From: RGIG5612 sp963589005
Lineage (GTDB): Bacteria > Bacillota > Clostridia > Lachnospirales > Lachnospiraceae
Direction: 5' to 3'
NCBI GenBank assembly: GCA_963589005.1
Contig: CAVAJR010000008.1
Coordinates: 1-64,000, forward strand
DNA length: 64,000 bases
Shown here one piece after another: positions 53,297 through 61,977 of the stretch. Positions within the stretch are counted from its first letter, which is position 1; every line of letters begins with the position of its first letter. The notes beneath the pieces are model-generated. The model made no database searches, was not told where the DNA came from, and worked only from the letters and a program-made list of their open reading frames with translations. The position numbers and the translations under genes are program-made.

Positions 53297-54987
53297 GTTA
53301 TGATATTGCCGCTGATAAGGCGGGCAAGCTCAAGTACCGAATCATTTTCTGAGAGCTTTCTGATACCTGAGATAGTGCTGCCGTCTGATACAGATTTTTC
53401 TATTATAAAATGTGTATCAGCCATGGCGGCAATCTGCGGCAAATGTGTAATGCAGATCAATTGATGACCGTTAAGGTGCTGCGGGATATTACCTGCAGCA
53501 TCTTTTTGCGTATTATGGGCGTTACAATCTGAAATATTTGCTGCATGACATAGGGATGCCATCTTTTCGGCAACTTTTTGGGCTGTAATGCCACTGATGC
53601 CTGTGTCTATTTCGTCAAAAATAAGAGTTTCCGTATGGTCTGCATCTGCAATGGAAGCCTTGATAGCCAGCATAACTCTTGAAAGTTCACCTCCGGATGC
53701 TACCTTAACCAGGGGCTTAACAGGTTCGCCTACATTAGTTGAGATCATAAATTCAACCTTATCAAATCCGTTTTCATATATTTTATCAGCCTTAGAGAAG
53801 CTGATCTTAAAGTCAACGTTAAGAAAGTTCAGCTCCTGGAGATTATCACTGATGCGTTTTTCAAGTATAAGAGCAGAGGATTTTCGCAAATCAGACAGAT
53901 TTTGTGCCAGCTTATTGACCTCTGAACGGATCTTATCCATTTTTGCAGCAATAGAAGCCTTATTGCGGGCATAATCTTTAATGGAAGATAACTTATTTGC
54001 CAGTTCTTCCTTGTAATGTAATATTTCTTCAACTGAATTGCCATATTTGATCTTCAAACGATTGATATCATTCAGTCTGTCATGGATTTCGTTATATTTG
54101 ACTGCATCAAAGGTATGCGAGTCTATAAAATGAGACAGTTCATGCCCGAAATCTCTTGCAATGGAGTCAAGATCCATTAACGGCGACTGGTAACTTTTTA
54201 ATTCAGGCTCGATTGTAATAAGGTAGTTAAGCTCCCTGAGCCCATCAGACAACCTGCTTATTACGCTGTTATCTCCATCAATGAAATTGCTTCGAAGCTT
54301 CATAAGCCCGTCATTTATCTGCTGCGCAGAGCAGAGCTTCTTATATTCTGCTTCAAGCAGAGTATCTTCATTTGCTTTTAACTGCGCATCCTCAATTTCC
54401 TTGATCTCAAATTCCAGAAAGGATATTTCCTTAGCCAGTTCCTCAGGGTTTTGGGCAAATTGTCGGTATTCATTTCTGAGTTTTTTATATTTGGAATAAT
54501 TTTCCTTTAATTCATGTTTTACGGATTCTAGTTTATTTCCGGCAAATTCATCGATAATAGCCAAATGGTTGGCAGGATTAAGCAATGTCTGATGTTCATG
54601 CTGCCCGTGAATGTCAACAAGAAGAGATGTTACTTCTCTTAAACGGGACAGTGTAACTGCCTCGCCATTTATCTTGGCAGTGCTTGATTCCGGAGTTATC
54701 TTCCTTGTAATGATGACCTGGTTATCCTCAAATGGTATATCATAGGATGCAAGAAGCTGAGCAACTCGCATATCATGGGTGTCAAACACAAGCTCAACAA
54801 GGCCATGATCAGCTCCGTTTCTGATAAAGGAATGGCTGGCCTTGTCGCCCAGCGCCATATTAATAGAACCGATGATTATGGATTTGCCGGCACCTGTCTC
54901 ACCTGTCATAATATTAAGACCAGGTCCCAGATTAATATCAGCTTCTTTAATTAATGCAAGATTTTTAAGATGTACATTTTGCAGCAT
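53164..54987 (-). CDS. recN: DNA repair protein RecN
   Basis: SMC-like ATPase recruited to double-strand breaks. 607 residues: Walker A GETGAGKS (29-36), coiled-coil arms (about 160-390), LASGGELSRVMLA-like signature, Walker B TLIFDEIDTGISG, and ICITHLPQIAAMAD. It is about 50 residues longer than usual: an insertion of about 22 residues (DCNAHNTQKDAAG) sits before the ICITHLP strand, and a Ser/Thr/Ala-rich tail of about 30 residues follows AEEMKA. The tail is encoded in the region overlapping the NagB-like gene. GAGGAATACGAA precedes the ATG. Follows argR. Confidence 0.95.
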   Translation of the reverse strand: MLQNVHLKNLALIKEADINLGPGLNIMTGETGAGKSIIIGSINMALGDKASHSFIRNGADHGLVELVFDTHDMRVAQLLASYDIPFEDNQVIITRKITPESSTAKINGEAVTLSRLREVTSLLVDIHGQHEHQTLLNPANHLAIIDEFAGNKLESVKHELKENYSKYKKLRNEYRQFAQNPEELAKEISFLEFEIKEIEDAQLKANEDTLLEAEYKKLCSAQQINDGLMKLRSNFIDGDNSVISRLSDGLRELNYLITIEPELKSYQSPLMDLDSIARDFGHELSHFIDSHTFDAVKYNEIHDRLNDINRLKIKYGNSVEEILHYKEELANKLSSIKDYARNKASIAAKMDKIRSEVNKLAQNLSDLRKSSALILEKRISDNLQELNFLNVDFKISFSKADKIYENGFDKVEFMISTNVGEPVKPLVKVASGGELSRVMLAIKASIADADHTETLIFDEIDTGISGITAQKVAEKMASLCHAANISDCNAHNTQKDAAGNIPQHLNGHQLICITHLPQIAAMADTHFIIEKSVSDGSTISGIRKLSENDSVLELARLISGNIITQTTLKNAEEMKAAAASSNTTTAFSSSLINEAGNSGDGCDSMNL

Positions 54988-55147
54988 TTCGTATTCCTCA
55001 CCTGTTTGGGTAGGTATGGTTATTGTTATAAAGATTTGGTGGTCACTACATGTGCAGTGCTGAGCAGTCGCCGCACCATCCGGGTTTACCCGGCATGCAG
55101 CTATCCGTTTACATTTACAGAAGGATTAGTCAAAGGTTATTTAACAT

Positions 55148-55238
55148 TATGATTTGCTCATATCCTTCAACGCAATCAGTTTCGCGAAAAGATCGGAGGT
55201 TTTTAAAATCATGATTTACTTATATCCTTCAACAGATA
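55148..55238. repeat. Imperfect direct repeat of the argR 3' end
   Basis: ATGATTTGCTCATATCCTTCAA (split here as bases 55149-55170) resembles ATGATTTACTTATATCCTTCAA at 55211-55232, the last codons of argR. The outer copy would also read LKDMSKS-stop on the minus strand. It lies in the argR-recN spacer (54988-55208), which otherwise shows only short GC hairpins. Confidence 0.6.
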
Positions 55239-55667
55239 TTGTATCTCCTGAATAAGGATCTTAGCCTCATCCTCACAGCGGCAGGCACACATGATCGTGT
55301 CATCTCCTGCAATTGAGCCCACGATCTGAGGAAATTTCAATTCATCCAGAGCAGCAGCTACAGCCATAGCCATGCCGGAGATAGTCTTGATAACAACAAT
55401 TGTTGCAGCCTGATCAACTCTGATCAATCCGTCACTGAATATTCGTCTGTACTTGTTGCTGTCTGCAGTTTTTATATCGGAGATAACATATTTCTGGCCG
55501 TTTTTTCCTGCTACTTTTTTAAGCTTTAATGCATTTATATCTCGTGATACAGTAGCCTGCGTTGTGTCATATCCCGATTCTCTGAGCCTGTTGGTCAGCT
55601 CCTCCTGGGTACCTATTTCATATTCGTTTATTAGTTCAATTATTTTGTTTTGTCTTGATAATTTCAT
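55209..55667 (-). CDS. argR: Arginine repressor ArgR
   Basis: Arginine-dependent repressor/activator of arginine metabolism. 152 residues: winged helix (about 1-72) with the recognition part GYDTTQATVSRDINAL, and the hexamerisation/arginine-binding domain (about 80-152) with the GSIAGDDTI motif containing the arginine-binding Asp pair. Located between rqcH and recN on the minus strand; argR-recN linkage is normal for Firmicutes and does not imply that argR acts locally. Confidence 0.95.
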   Translation of the reverse strand: MKLSRQNKIIELINEYEIGTQEELTNRLRESGYDTTQATVSRDINALKLKKVAGKNGQKYVISDIKTADSNKYRRIFSDGLIRVDQAATIVVIKTISGMAMAVAAALDELKFPQIVGSIAGDDTIMCACRCEDEAKILIQEIQYLLKDISKS

Positions 55668-55785
55668 GGTTTACTATTGTTAAGGCTTTGTCGGATATTT
55701 AGTCCGATGCCATAATTTTATGCAGGTGTATCGCAATGCTGCCAGACTGATTATGAGAACATCTGCCGATTTACTGATTTAAAAA

Positions 55786-57594
55786 TCATTTTATCTCTTT
55801 TATATGCTTGATGTCAGTATTTGCCGCCATGGAATAGTATGTATTAAATACAACAAATCCGGGCTTGGCAGCAGGCGGCTTCTTGAGGTTTTTCTTCTGA
55901 GTATATTGAACCTCTACCTTGTCAGCACCCTCAGATTTGCAATAATGAGCAGCCAACGAGGCCGCCTCTTCAAATGTTTTATCCGGCAGTTCAGCTCCCT
56001 CGCATTTTACTATAACATGGCTTCCCGGGATATCCTTGGCATGAAACCACCAGTCATTTCCTGATGCCAGCTTGAAGCTTATATATTCATTCTGGTAATT
56101 ATTCTTGCCTACATACATATGAAATCCGTCGCTGCTTATATAGTGAAGAGGAGCGACGGATTTGCCGGCGGATGACTTGCTGGAATTCTTATTGCCGATT
56201 TTACCGGCTGACTGCTTGCTGCCTGATTTTTTATTACCTGAGGAAATATTAGCTCCTTTTATGTATCCGGATTCTGCCAGCTCATTTTTTAGATCATGGA
56301 TATCCTCAGCTGTCTGAACCATCTCCAGAGAAACCATGATAGACTCAAGATAGTCAATTTCCTCCTTAGTCCGGACTACAATCTCATTAAGTGCATCAGC
56401 CGTGCGCTTGAGCTTGGAATATTTTTGAAAGTAATTCTTTCCATTGTCAACTGCCGAAATTGTCGGATCCAGCGGGATAGTAATATCCTGTCCGGTATAA
56501 AAATTATTAACTGTAAAAGATTTGGCACCTGGCTCGGCGCTGTATCCGTAAGCAGTCAGCAGCTCACCGTAAACCTTGTATTTGTCCTTTTTCTCAGTAT
56601 CCTTGATCTGACGCATTTGCAGGTCGTATTTTTTATAATCCTTGTTAAGAAGCGTATGGACAGCCTGCCTCAGATCAGCGGTTTTCTGGCGCACAGAAGC
56701 ATAGACCTGTTTCTGCGAATAATAATCAGACAAGAGTTCTGAAATATCGGTGTAGTCAACTACAGAATGCTGGCCATCTTCATATGATCTGAAATGAAAA
56801 GGGGCAAATTGCACAGGCTCTTCATTTTTATAAATTATATTAGGCTTACTTAAGCCCGGTTCCAATTGAGACATGGCTGTGCAGAAGGAATCATAGATTT
56901 GCCTGATTTCGTCAGAGGAAAAGCTGGATACTGGTCTGGCGGAATCCAATCCTGCCGAATACATGATCTCCTCCGAGAGGATAGGGCTGAATCCGGTAAT
57001 ATTTGTATAGAGTGCCTTCGATACAGCCAAGGCACCATGAGAGAAGACCTTGTTTTCGAACTCCGCAATGCTTGTATTAAGCGGATTGATTTTATTTTCA
57101 CTGAACGGAATGAAATATTGCCGTCCGGGAAGAACCTCACGTACAGAGCTTACAAGTCCTGAGACATGTTTTATGGAGTCAATAATTTTGTCCTCATCGC
57201 GGAAAATTATATTGCTGTATTTGCCCATCAGCTCAATGGTCAGTATTTTTCGGCAAATATCACCCATTTCATTAAAATGTTCTATTTCAAATTCAATGAT
57301 ACGTTCCATCGAAGGCTGCCTGATGTCAATAATGCGTCCGTTAGTGAGGTGCTTTCTTAAAAGCATACAAAAGGCAGGAGCCTGCAGCGGCGCCTGTTTT
57401 GATGTATTAGTTATATAAATTACAGGAAGAGACGGATTTACAGAGATCAATAATCTCTTCTGCGATCCGTCTTTTTTTATTGTAAGAAAAAGCTCATCCT
57501 TCTCAGTCTGAGCGATCTTAACAATGCGTCCGTCTATAAGTTCTTGCTGCAGCTGCTGAGTAAGTATATGAACTATGCTTCCATCAAATGCCAT
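55786..57594 (-). CDS. rqcH: Ribosome quality control protein RqcH (NFACT)
   Basis: Binds stalled 50S-peptidyl-tRNA complexes and adds alanine tails; also annotated as fibronectin-binding protein. 602 residues: NFACT-N (about 1-180), helix-hairpin-helix part, coiled coil (about 285-440), a Ser/Lys/Gly linker (about 455-490), and NFACT-R (about 495-590) with DGFHMYVGKNNYQNE and WWFHAKDIPGSHVI. The position of the Asp-Arg pair needed for Ala tailing in Bacillus (97-98) is Glu97-Arg98 here. ATG 57594 has GGAGAA upstream; the in-frame ATG at 57663 lies in a palindromic region. Confidence 0.92.
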   Translation of the reverse strand: MAFDGSIVHILTQQLQQELIDGRIVKIAQTEKDELFLTIKKDGSQKRLLISVNPSLPVIYITNTSKQAPLQAPAFCMLLRKHLTNGRIIDIRQPSMERIIEFEIEHFNEMGDICRKILTIELMGKYSNIIFRDEDKIIDSIKHVSGLVSSVREVLPGRQYFIPFSENKINPLNTSIAEFENKVFSHGALAVSKALYTNITGFSPILSEEIMYSAGLDSARPVSSFSSDEIRQIYDSFCTAMSQLEPGLSKPNIIYKNEEPVQFAPFHFRSYEDGQHSVVDYTDISELLSDYYSQKQVYASVRQKTADLRQAVHTLLNKDYKKYDLQMRQIKDTEKKDKYKVYGELLTAYGYSAEPGAKSFTVNNFYTGQDITIPLDPTISAVDNGKNYFQKYSKLKRTADALNEIVVRTKEEIDYLESIMVSLEMVQTAEDIHDLKNELAESGYIKGANISSGNKKSGSKQSAGKIGNKNSSKSSAGKSVAPLHYISSDGFHMYVGKNNYQNEYISFKLASGNDWWFHAKDIPGSHVIVKCEGAELPDKTFEEAASLAAHYCKSEGADKVEVQYTQKKNLKKPPAAKPGFVVFNTYYSMAANTDIKHIKEIK

Positions 57595-57640
57595 GTATAT
57601 AAATTCTCCGGTTATTGTATAAATTTTGTCATTTTTATTC

Positions 57641-57898
57641 GTCTGCCTGGAGGGCGTAGCCACCTATTGAAGATTTTGATAAAAGTTGATTGCTGCGCAC
57701 GTTGTGCTCTCGCAATCAAACCTGAATTCGCAATCCGAGCTATCGCTCTACTTGCTCATGCAGGTTAGCCTGCCCGATAGATACGAATTCGCTCGTGCAG
57801 GCACGGCTCACTCGTATCTTACGTTCAGGACTTTTATCGCACATCAGCGAAGGCGTTTTCGAACAGTGGCTACGCGCCGAGGTTTCAGTCAGGCAGAT
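57641..57898. repeat. Large nested palindromic element
   Basis: A series of perfectly matched arms: TCTGCCTG (57642-57649) with CAGGCAGA (57890-57897); GCGTAGCCAC (57654-57663) with 57866-57875; GATAAAAGT (57678-57686) with 57830-57838; CCTGAA (57721-57726) with 57824-57829; GATACGA (57780-57786) with 57812-57818. Inner hairpins sit at 57686-57719, 57737-57748 and 57760-57773. The whole could fold into a branched structure on either strand. It fills most of the 402-base gap between rqcH and mntP. Not recognised. Confidence 0.75.
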
Positions 57899-57996
57899 AA
57901 ATTATTCTTTAAATATGTCGACTTAGAATAATATACATTGATTGCTTTTTTTATGCAATTAAGATAGTATATGAATTTGTTGAAAGGGGAGCTGTT

Positions 57997-58605
57997 ATGA
58001 GTTTTTTAGAAGTTTTTCTGCTTGGAATAGGCCTTTCCATGGACGCGTTTGCTGTGTCCTTGTGCAAGGGTCTTTCAATGAAAAAATTAAATATTAAGGG
58101 TGCATTGGTGATTGCCGGATTCTTCGGAGGCTTTCAGGCTATAATGCCGCTGGCAGGCTGGCTCCTTGGAATGAGCTTTGAAAAATATATTACTCAGATA
58201 GATCACTGGATAGCCTTCGGATTGCTTGCGATCATCGGCGGCAAGATGATAATAGATGCCATCAGGGAAATGAAAGATCCTGATGAAGCGCCTGAGGATT
58301 TTAAACTGAAAATAGGAGAATTATTTCTTCTGGCAATCGCTACAAGCATTGATGCTTTGGCTGTAGGTCTGACATTTGCATTTTTGAACATGAGTGCAGG
58401 AGCGTTTTCTTTTGAAGAACTCAATATATGGTGCTCTATATTATTGATAGGATGTACAACATTTGTCATTTCATTTGCAGGCGTTAATATCGGATTTAGA
58501 TTCGGCAACAAGTTTCAGGCCAAGGCAGAACTTGCAGGAGGCGCTGTACTTGTATTGCTGGGGATCAAGATACTCCTGGAACATCTTGGATTTATCAATT
58601 TTTAA
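57997..58605 (+). CDS. mntP: Manganese efflux pump MntP
   Basis: Exports Mn(II). 202 residues, six membrane helices in two inverted halves; the conserved acidic residues D16 (LSMDAFAVSL) and D119 (TSIDALAVGL) sit in matching positions of helices 1 and 4. A charged cytoplasmic loop (about 90-107) separates the halves. AAAGGGGAG precedes the ATG. I looked for a Mn-sensing yybP-ykoY riboswitch upstream and did not find one; the upstream region is instead the palindromic element. Confidence 0.93.
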   Translation: MSFLEVFLLGIGLSMDAFAVSLCKGLSMKKLNIKGALVIAGFFGGFQAIMPLAGWLLGMSFEKYITQIDHWIAFGLLAIIGGKMIIDAIREMKDPDEAPEDFKLKIGELFLLAIATSIDALAVGLTFAFLNMSAGAFSFEELNIWCSILLIGCTTFVISFAGVNIGFRFGNKFQAKAELAGGAVLVLLGIKILLEHLGFINF

Positions 58606-58648
58606 GGCAAAATATATGTAGTTTACATACAATTTTCACACAGTTTTG

Positions 58649-58768
58649 ATAACATGACACGGACAGGCTAGGTCGTGACCCTGTTGAGCCTGCGAAGCGC
58701 GCGAAATAAACACCATCCACTATGCGGGTGCATGGTGTTTATCGCAGATATAGATGTCACGATGTTAT
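58649..58768. repeat. Second nested palindromic region, upstream of response regulator
   Basis: ATAACAT (58649-58655) with ATGTTAT (58762-58768); CGTGAC (58674-58679) with GTCACG (58756-58761); ATAAACACCAT (58706-58716) with ATGGTGTTTAT (58732-58742), plus an inner CAC/GTG pair. On the right side the two outer arms are contiguous; on the left they are separated by 18 bases. The central hairpin could act as the mntP terminator, though no T tract follows. Confidence 0.65.
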
Positions 58769-58788
58769 AGAAATTCAAGGAGTGAGAT

Positions 58789-59469
58789 ATGGATAATCTT
58801 AAAATACTTGTAGTTGATGATGAAGCCAGAATGAGAAAATTAGTCAAGGACTTTCTGGTGGCTAAGCAATATATGGTAGTTGAAGCGTCTAATGGTGAGG
58901 AAGCATTGGAGATGGTTTATACAGATAAGAGCATAGATCTTGTCATCCTTGATGTTATGATGCCGAAAATGGATGGCTGGGAGTGCTGCAGAGAGATCAG
59001 GAAATTCTCCAAGGTTCCTATTATCATGCTTACAGCCAAGGGCGAAGAGATGGATGAGCTTCTGGGATTTGATCTCGGAATCGATGATTATATATCCAAG
59101 CCTTTCAGCCCTAAGATTCTGGTGGCCAGAATTGATGCAATCCTTCACAGAACCCATAAAATGGATGAGCAGGATATAATCTCTGCAGGCAAGGTAGAAG
59201 TCAACAAGACCTCACATATAGTAAACGTTGACGGCAAGCCGATAGAGCTGAGTTATAAGGAATTCGAGCTGCTGTGCTATTTTATAGAGAATAAGGGGAT
59301 CGCACTTTCCAGAGAGAAGATCCTTAACAGTGTATGGAATTATGATTATTTTGGCGACGCCAGAACAATTGACACCCATGTTAAGAAGATACGAAGCAAG
59401 TTAGGCAAATGTGGTGATTACATCAAGACCATCTGGGGCATGGGATATAAGTTCGAGGTTACAGAATGA
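58789..59469 (+). CDS. OmpR-family response regulator
   Basis: Phosphorylation-controlled transcription factor. 226 residues: receiver with D10/D11, phospho-acceptor D55, T82 and K104, and an OmpR winged-helix domain (about 130-226) with SREKILNSVWNYDYFGDARTID. AAGGAGTGAG lies before the ATG. Overlaps the sensor kinase gene by four bases (ATGA), so the two form one system. The signal and regulon are unknown; divergent or downstream transporter genes that could hint at it are absent. Confidence 0.93.
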   Translation: MDNLKILVVDDEARMRKLVKDFLVAKQYMVVEASNGEEALEMVYTDKSIDLVILDVMMPKMDGWECCREIRKFSKVPIIMLTAKGEEMDELLGFDLGIDDYISKPFSPKILVARIDAILHRTHKMDEQDIISAGKVEVNKTSHIVNVDGKPIELSYKEFELLCYFIENKGIALSREKILNSVWNYDYFGDARTIDTHVKKIRSKLGKCGDYIKTIWGMGYKFEVTE

Positions 59470-61187
59470 AATTCTCCATCAGAAAAAAGACAGCTGCATA
59501 CTGTGCTGCATTGTTCATCCTGGCATTTGCGATGGGACTGGGATTTTGCGCAATGTTCGCAACCAGATATTATGTCGGGATCATTACTCAGGAGATGATC
59601 AATGCCAATAACATTATAAGGCAGATGTATGATGAGGAATCGGATTTAAATACAGGATTTGGCAGTGTACCTAAGGAATACTACAGGGAATTGACTGAAA
59701 TATGCGAAAAGAATGCATTTTCAATGCTTGTAGTCAGTCCCTCAGGCTCGACTGCCTTTTCTTATGGTAATACTGATATCTTATATCAGCGTCTTAACAA
59801 TCTTACATTTTTAAGAGAAAACACCGGCAATAATATAATTGAATATGGCGACAATTATACTATTCAGACAGTTAATGCATCTGACGGAAGCATAGCTTAT
59901 CTTGAAATGTGGGGATTTTTTAATGATGGCTGCTCATTTATCTTCAGATGCTCATATTCCGGCGTACAGAATCATATAACTGTCACACTCAGCTTCTTCC
60001 TTGCTGTTACCGGCATAATGTCCATCATATTCGGTATCATCCTCCTGATGATGCTGAGAACATTTACAGAACCTCTGAAACGTTTAGCACAGATTACAGT
60101 CAAGGTAAATGAAGGAGATTTTGATCTTACATTTGACAAGGAACGAAAGCGAAATGATGAAATAGGTGTACTTTCGGAAAATGTCTCAGAAATGGCCCGC
60201 AAATTAGAGCAGACCATCAGAGAACTTAAGACTTCCAACCTTAATCTCAAGAATGAATTAAAGGCTAAGGATGAGATAGAAGAGGCACGAAAAAAGTACA
60301 TGTCGGATGTATCTCATGAACTGAAAACGCCTATTGCATTGATCTCGGGATATGCGGAAGGTCTTAAGGAGGGCATATTCGAAAGTAAGGAAGATCAGGA
60401 TTATTATTGTGATGTAATAATAGATGAAGCAGAGAAGATGAATCTCATGATCAAGAAATTATCCGCACTCAACCAGTTAGAGCAGGGCAAGAGTGCAGTT
60501 AATCTGGAGCGATTTAATGTAGTTGAGGTCATAGATGGATTCCTTCGCAACATGATAGTGATCATAGAGGAAAGCGGCGCAAATATTTTCTTCAACAATA
60601 CGGATGTTGCATATGTCTGGTCGGACGAATTCCTCTTCGAGGATGTTATGGTCAATTATTTTAATAACGCCCTTCATCACATGGACGAGCGTAAAATAAT
60701 AAGGATCAATGTTGAGAAGATAGAAGAGCACATAAGAGTAACCGTATTTAACTCCGGTCAGAACATTCCTGAGGAGGAATTAGACAAACTCTGGGGCAAA
60801 TTCTATAAAGTAGATAAGGCCAGAACAAGAGAATATGGTGGTTCAGGATTGGGACTTTCAATTGTTAAGGCAATTGCAGATTCTCTTGATCAGAAATGCG
60901 GAGTATATAATCTTCCTGATGGTGTGGCATTTTATTTTGAACTGGAGACAGCCGAAAGCTCATCTAATTCACCTAACCTTCATTCTGATAAGAAGCAGGC
61001 AGGACGGAAGAAACATATTGCATCAGACGAGCATACAGAAAATAAGACATCAGAGCATTCAGATAACTTAAAACAGGAAAAGCACAGTCATCTTAAGCTG
61101 TCAGAGATTCCGTTGTGGAAGGGTCTGAAGGATAAGATAATCAGAAAGTCTGATAATACAGACGAAGAATCAGATAAAGAAACTTAA
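59466..61187 (+). CDS. Membrane sensor histidine kinase with a charged C-terminal tail
   Basis: Partner of the preceding regulator. 573 residues: membrane helix (about 9-33), extracytoplasmic sensor (about 35-170), second helix (about 172-198), HAMP (about 200-250), HisKA with phospho-acceptor H284 (DVSHELKTP), and HATPase_c with N-box NYFNNALHHMD, and GGSGLGLSIVKAI. After the ATPase domain comes an extension of about 75 residues rich in His, Lys, Ser, Glu and Asp (HIASDEHTENKTSEHSDN), which kinases of this type normally lack. Sensor domain family not recognised. Confidence 0.93.
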   Translation: MKFSIRKKTAAYCAALFILAFAMGLGFCAMFATRYYVGIITQEMINANNIIRQMYDEESDLNTGFGSVPKEYYRELTEICEKNAFSMLVVSPSGSTAFSYGNTDILYQRLNNLTFLRENTGNNIIEYGDNYTIQTVNASDGSIAYLEMWGFFNDGCSFIFRCSYSGVQNHITVTLSFFLAVTGIMSIIFGIILLMMLRTFTEPLKRLAQITVKVNEGDFDLTFDKERKRNDEIGVLSENVSEMARKLEQTIRELKTSNLNLKNELKAKDEIEEARKKYMSDVSHELKTPIALISGYAEGLKEGIFESKEDQDYYCDVIIDEAEKMNLMIKKLSALNQLEQGKSAVNLERFNVVEVIDGFLRNMIVIIEESGANIFFNNTDVAYVWSDEFLFEDVMVNYFNNALHHMDERKIIRINVEKIEEHIRVTVFNSGQNIPEEELDKLWGKFYKVDKARTREYGGSGLGLSIVKAIADSLDQKCGVYNLPDGVAFYFELETAESSSNSPNLHSDKKQAGRKKHIASDEHTENKTSEHSDNLKQEKHSHLKLSEIPLWKGLKDKIIRKSDNTDEESDKET

Positions 61188-61196
61188 AAACTGAAG

Positions 61197-61236
61197 GCCT
61201 CGCAGGCAAGTGAAGCAGTGCAGGGCGAGGCTTTCT
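61197..61236 (+). terminator. Terminator of the two-component operon
   Basis: GCCTCGC (61197-61203) and GCGAGGC (61225-61231) followed by TTTCTTAGT; a 21-base loop with some inner pairing. Confidence 0.75.
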
Positions 61237-61265
61237 TAGTGTAATAAAACTAAATTGGAGAGAAA

Positions 61266-61934
61266 ATGGCACCTATGAGCAGCAGCTGGCAGTTGGCATT
61301 GAAACCGGAATTTGCCAAGCCATATTATAAGAAGTTATATGATTTCGTAAATGAAGAATATAATACAAAACAGATCTTTCCGCCGGGAGAAGATATATTT
61401 AATGCCTTTAGCTTCACACCGTTGGAGGATGTTAAGGTTGTGATCCTGGGACAGGACCCTTATCACAATGAAGGACAGGCTCATGGTCTGTGCTTCTCTG
61501 TAAATAAGGGGGTAGAAATACCACCATCGCTTGTAAATATTTATCAGGAGATCCACGACGATCTGGGCTGTGATATTCCTGACCATGGCAATCTGACAGA
61601 ATGGGCTAAGCAGGGGGTGCTGCTTCTTAATACCGTCCTGACGGTAAGAGCACATCAGGCCAATTCCCATAGAAATATGGGATGGGAGCAATTTACAGAT
61701 GCTGCCATACATATTCTTAATGATGTTGACAGGCCCATTGTATTTATGCTGTGGGGCAGACCGGCACAAGAAAAAGAAAGCATCCTGAACAATCCTAAAC
61801 ATCTGGTATTAAAAGCACCACATCCCAGCCCGTTGTCGGCATACAGAGGATTTTTCGGGTGCAGACACTTTTCCAAATGCAATGATTTCCTCAGAGCTAA
61901 TGGCATAGAACCGATAGACTGGCAGATACACTAA
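61266..61934 (+). CDS. ung: Uracil-DNA glycosylase, family 1
   Basis: Removes uracil from DNA. 222 residues: water-activating D64 in GQDPYHNEGQAHGLCFSV, the uracil-contact LLNTVLTVR near 120-128, and the Leu-loop HPSPLSAYRGFFG with H186. All catalytic elements intact. GGAGAG lies before ATG 61266. Single gene, convergent with the activase gene. Confidence 0.96.
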   Translation: MAPMSSSWQLALKPEFAKPYYKKLYDFVNEEYNTKQIFPPGEDIFNAFSFTPLEDVKVVILGQDPYHNEGQAHGLCFSVNKGVEIPPSLVNIYQEIHDDLGCDIPDHGNLTEWAKQGVLLLNTVLTVRAHQANSHRNMGWEQFTDAAIHILNDVDRPIVFMLWGRPAQEKESILNNPKHLVLKAPHPSPLSAYRGFFGCRHFSKCNDFLRANGIEPIDWQIH

Positions 61935-61949
61935 TTCAGAGCCATTCGC

Positions 61950-61974
61950 AAAATCGCTGCTTACGCAGCATTTT
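61950..61974. terminator. Weak hairpin between convergent genes
   Basis: AAAATCGCTGC (61950-61960) and GCAGCATTTT (61965-61974), TTAC loop, one bulged C. It ends three bases before the activase stop codon. No clear T tract beyond the arm. Confidence 0.45.
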
Positions 61975-61977
61975 CGC

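Noticed and set aside
57660..57996. Mn-sensing yybP-ykoY riboswitch upstream of mntP
   Set aside because: The conserved loops of that motif are not present; the pairing seen is a different nested palindrome.
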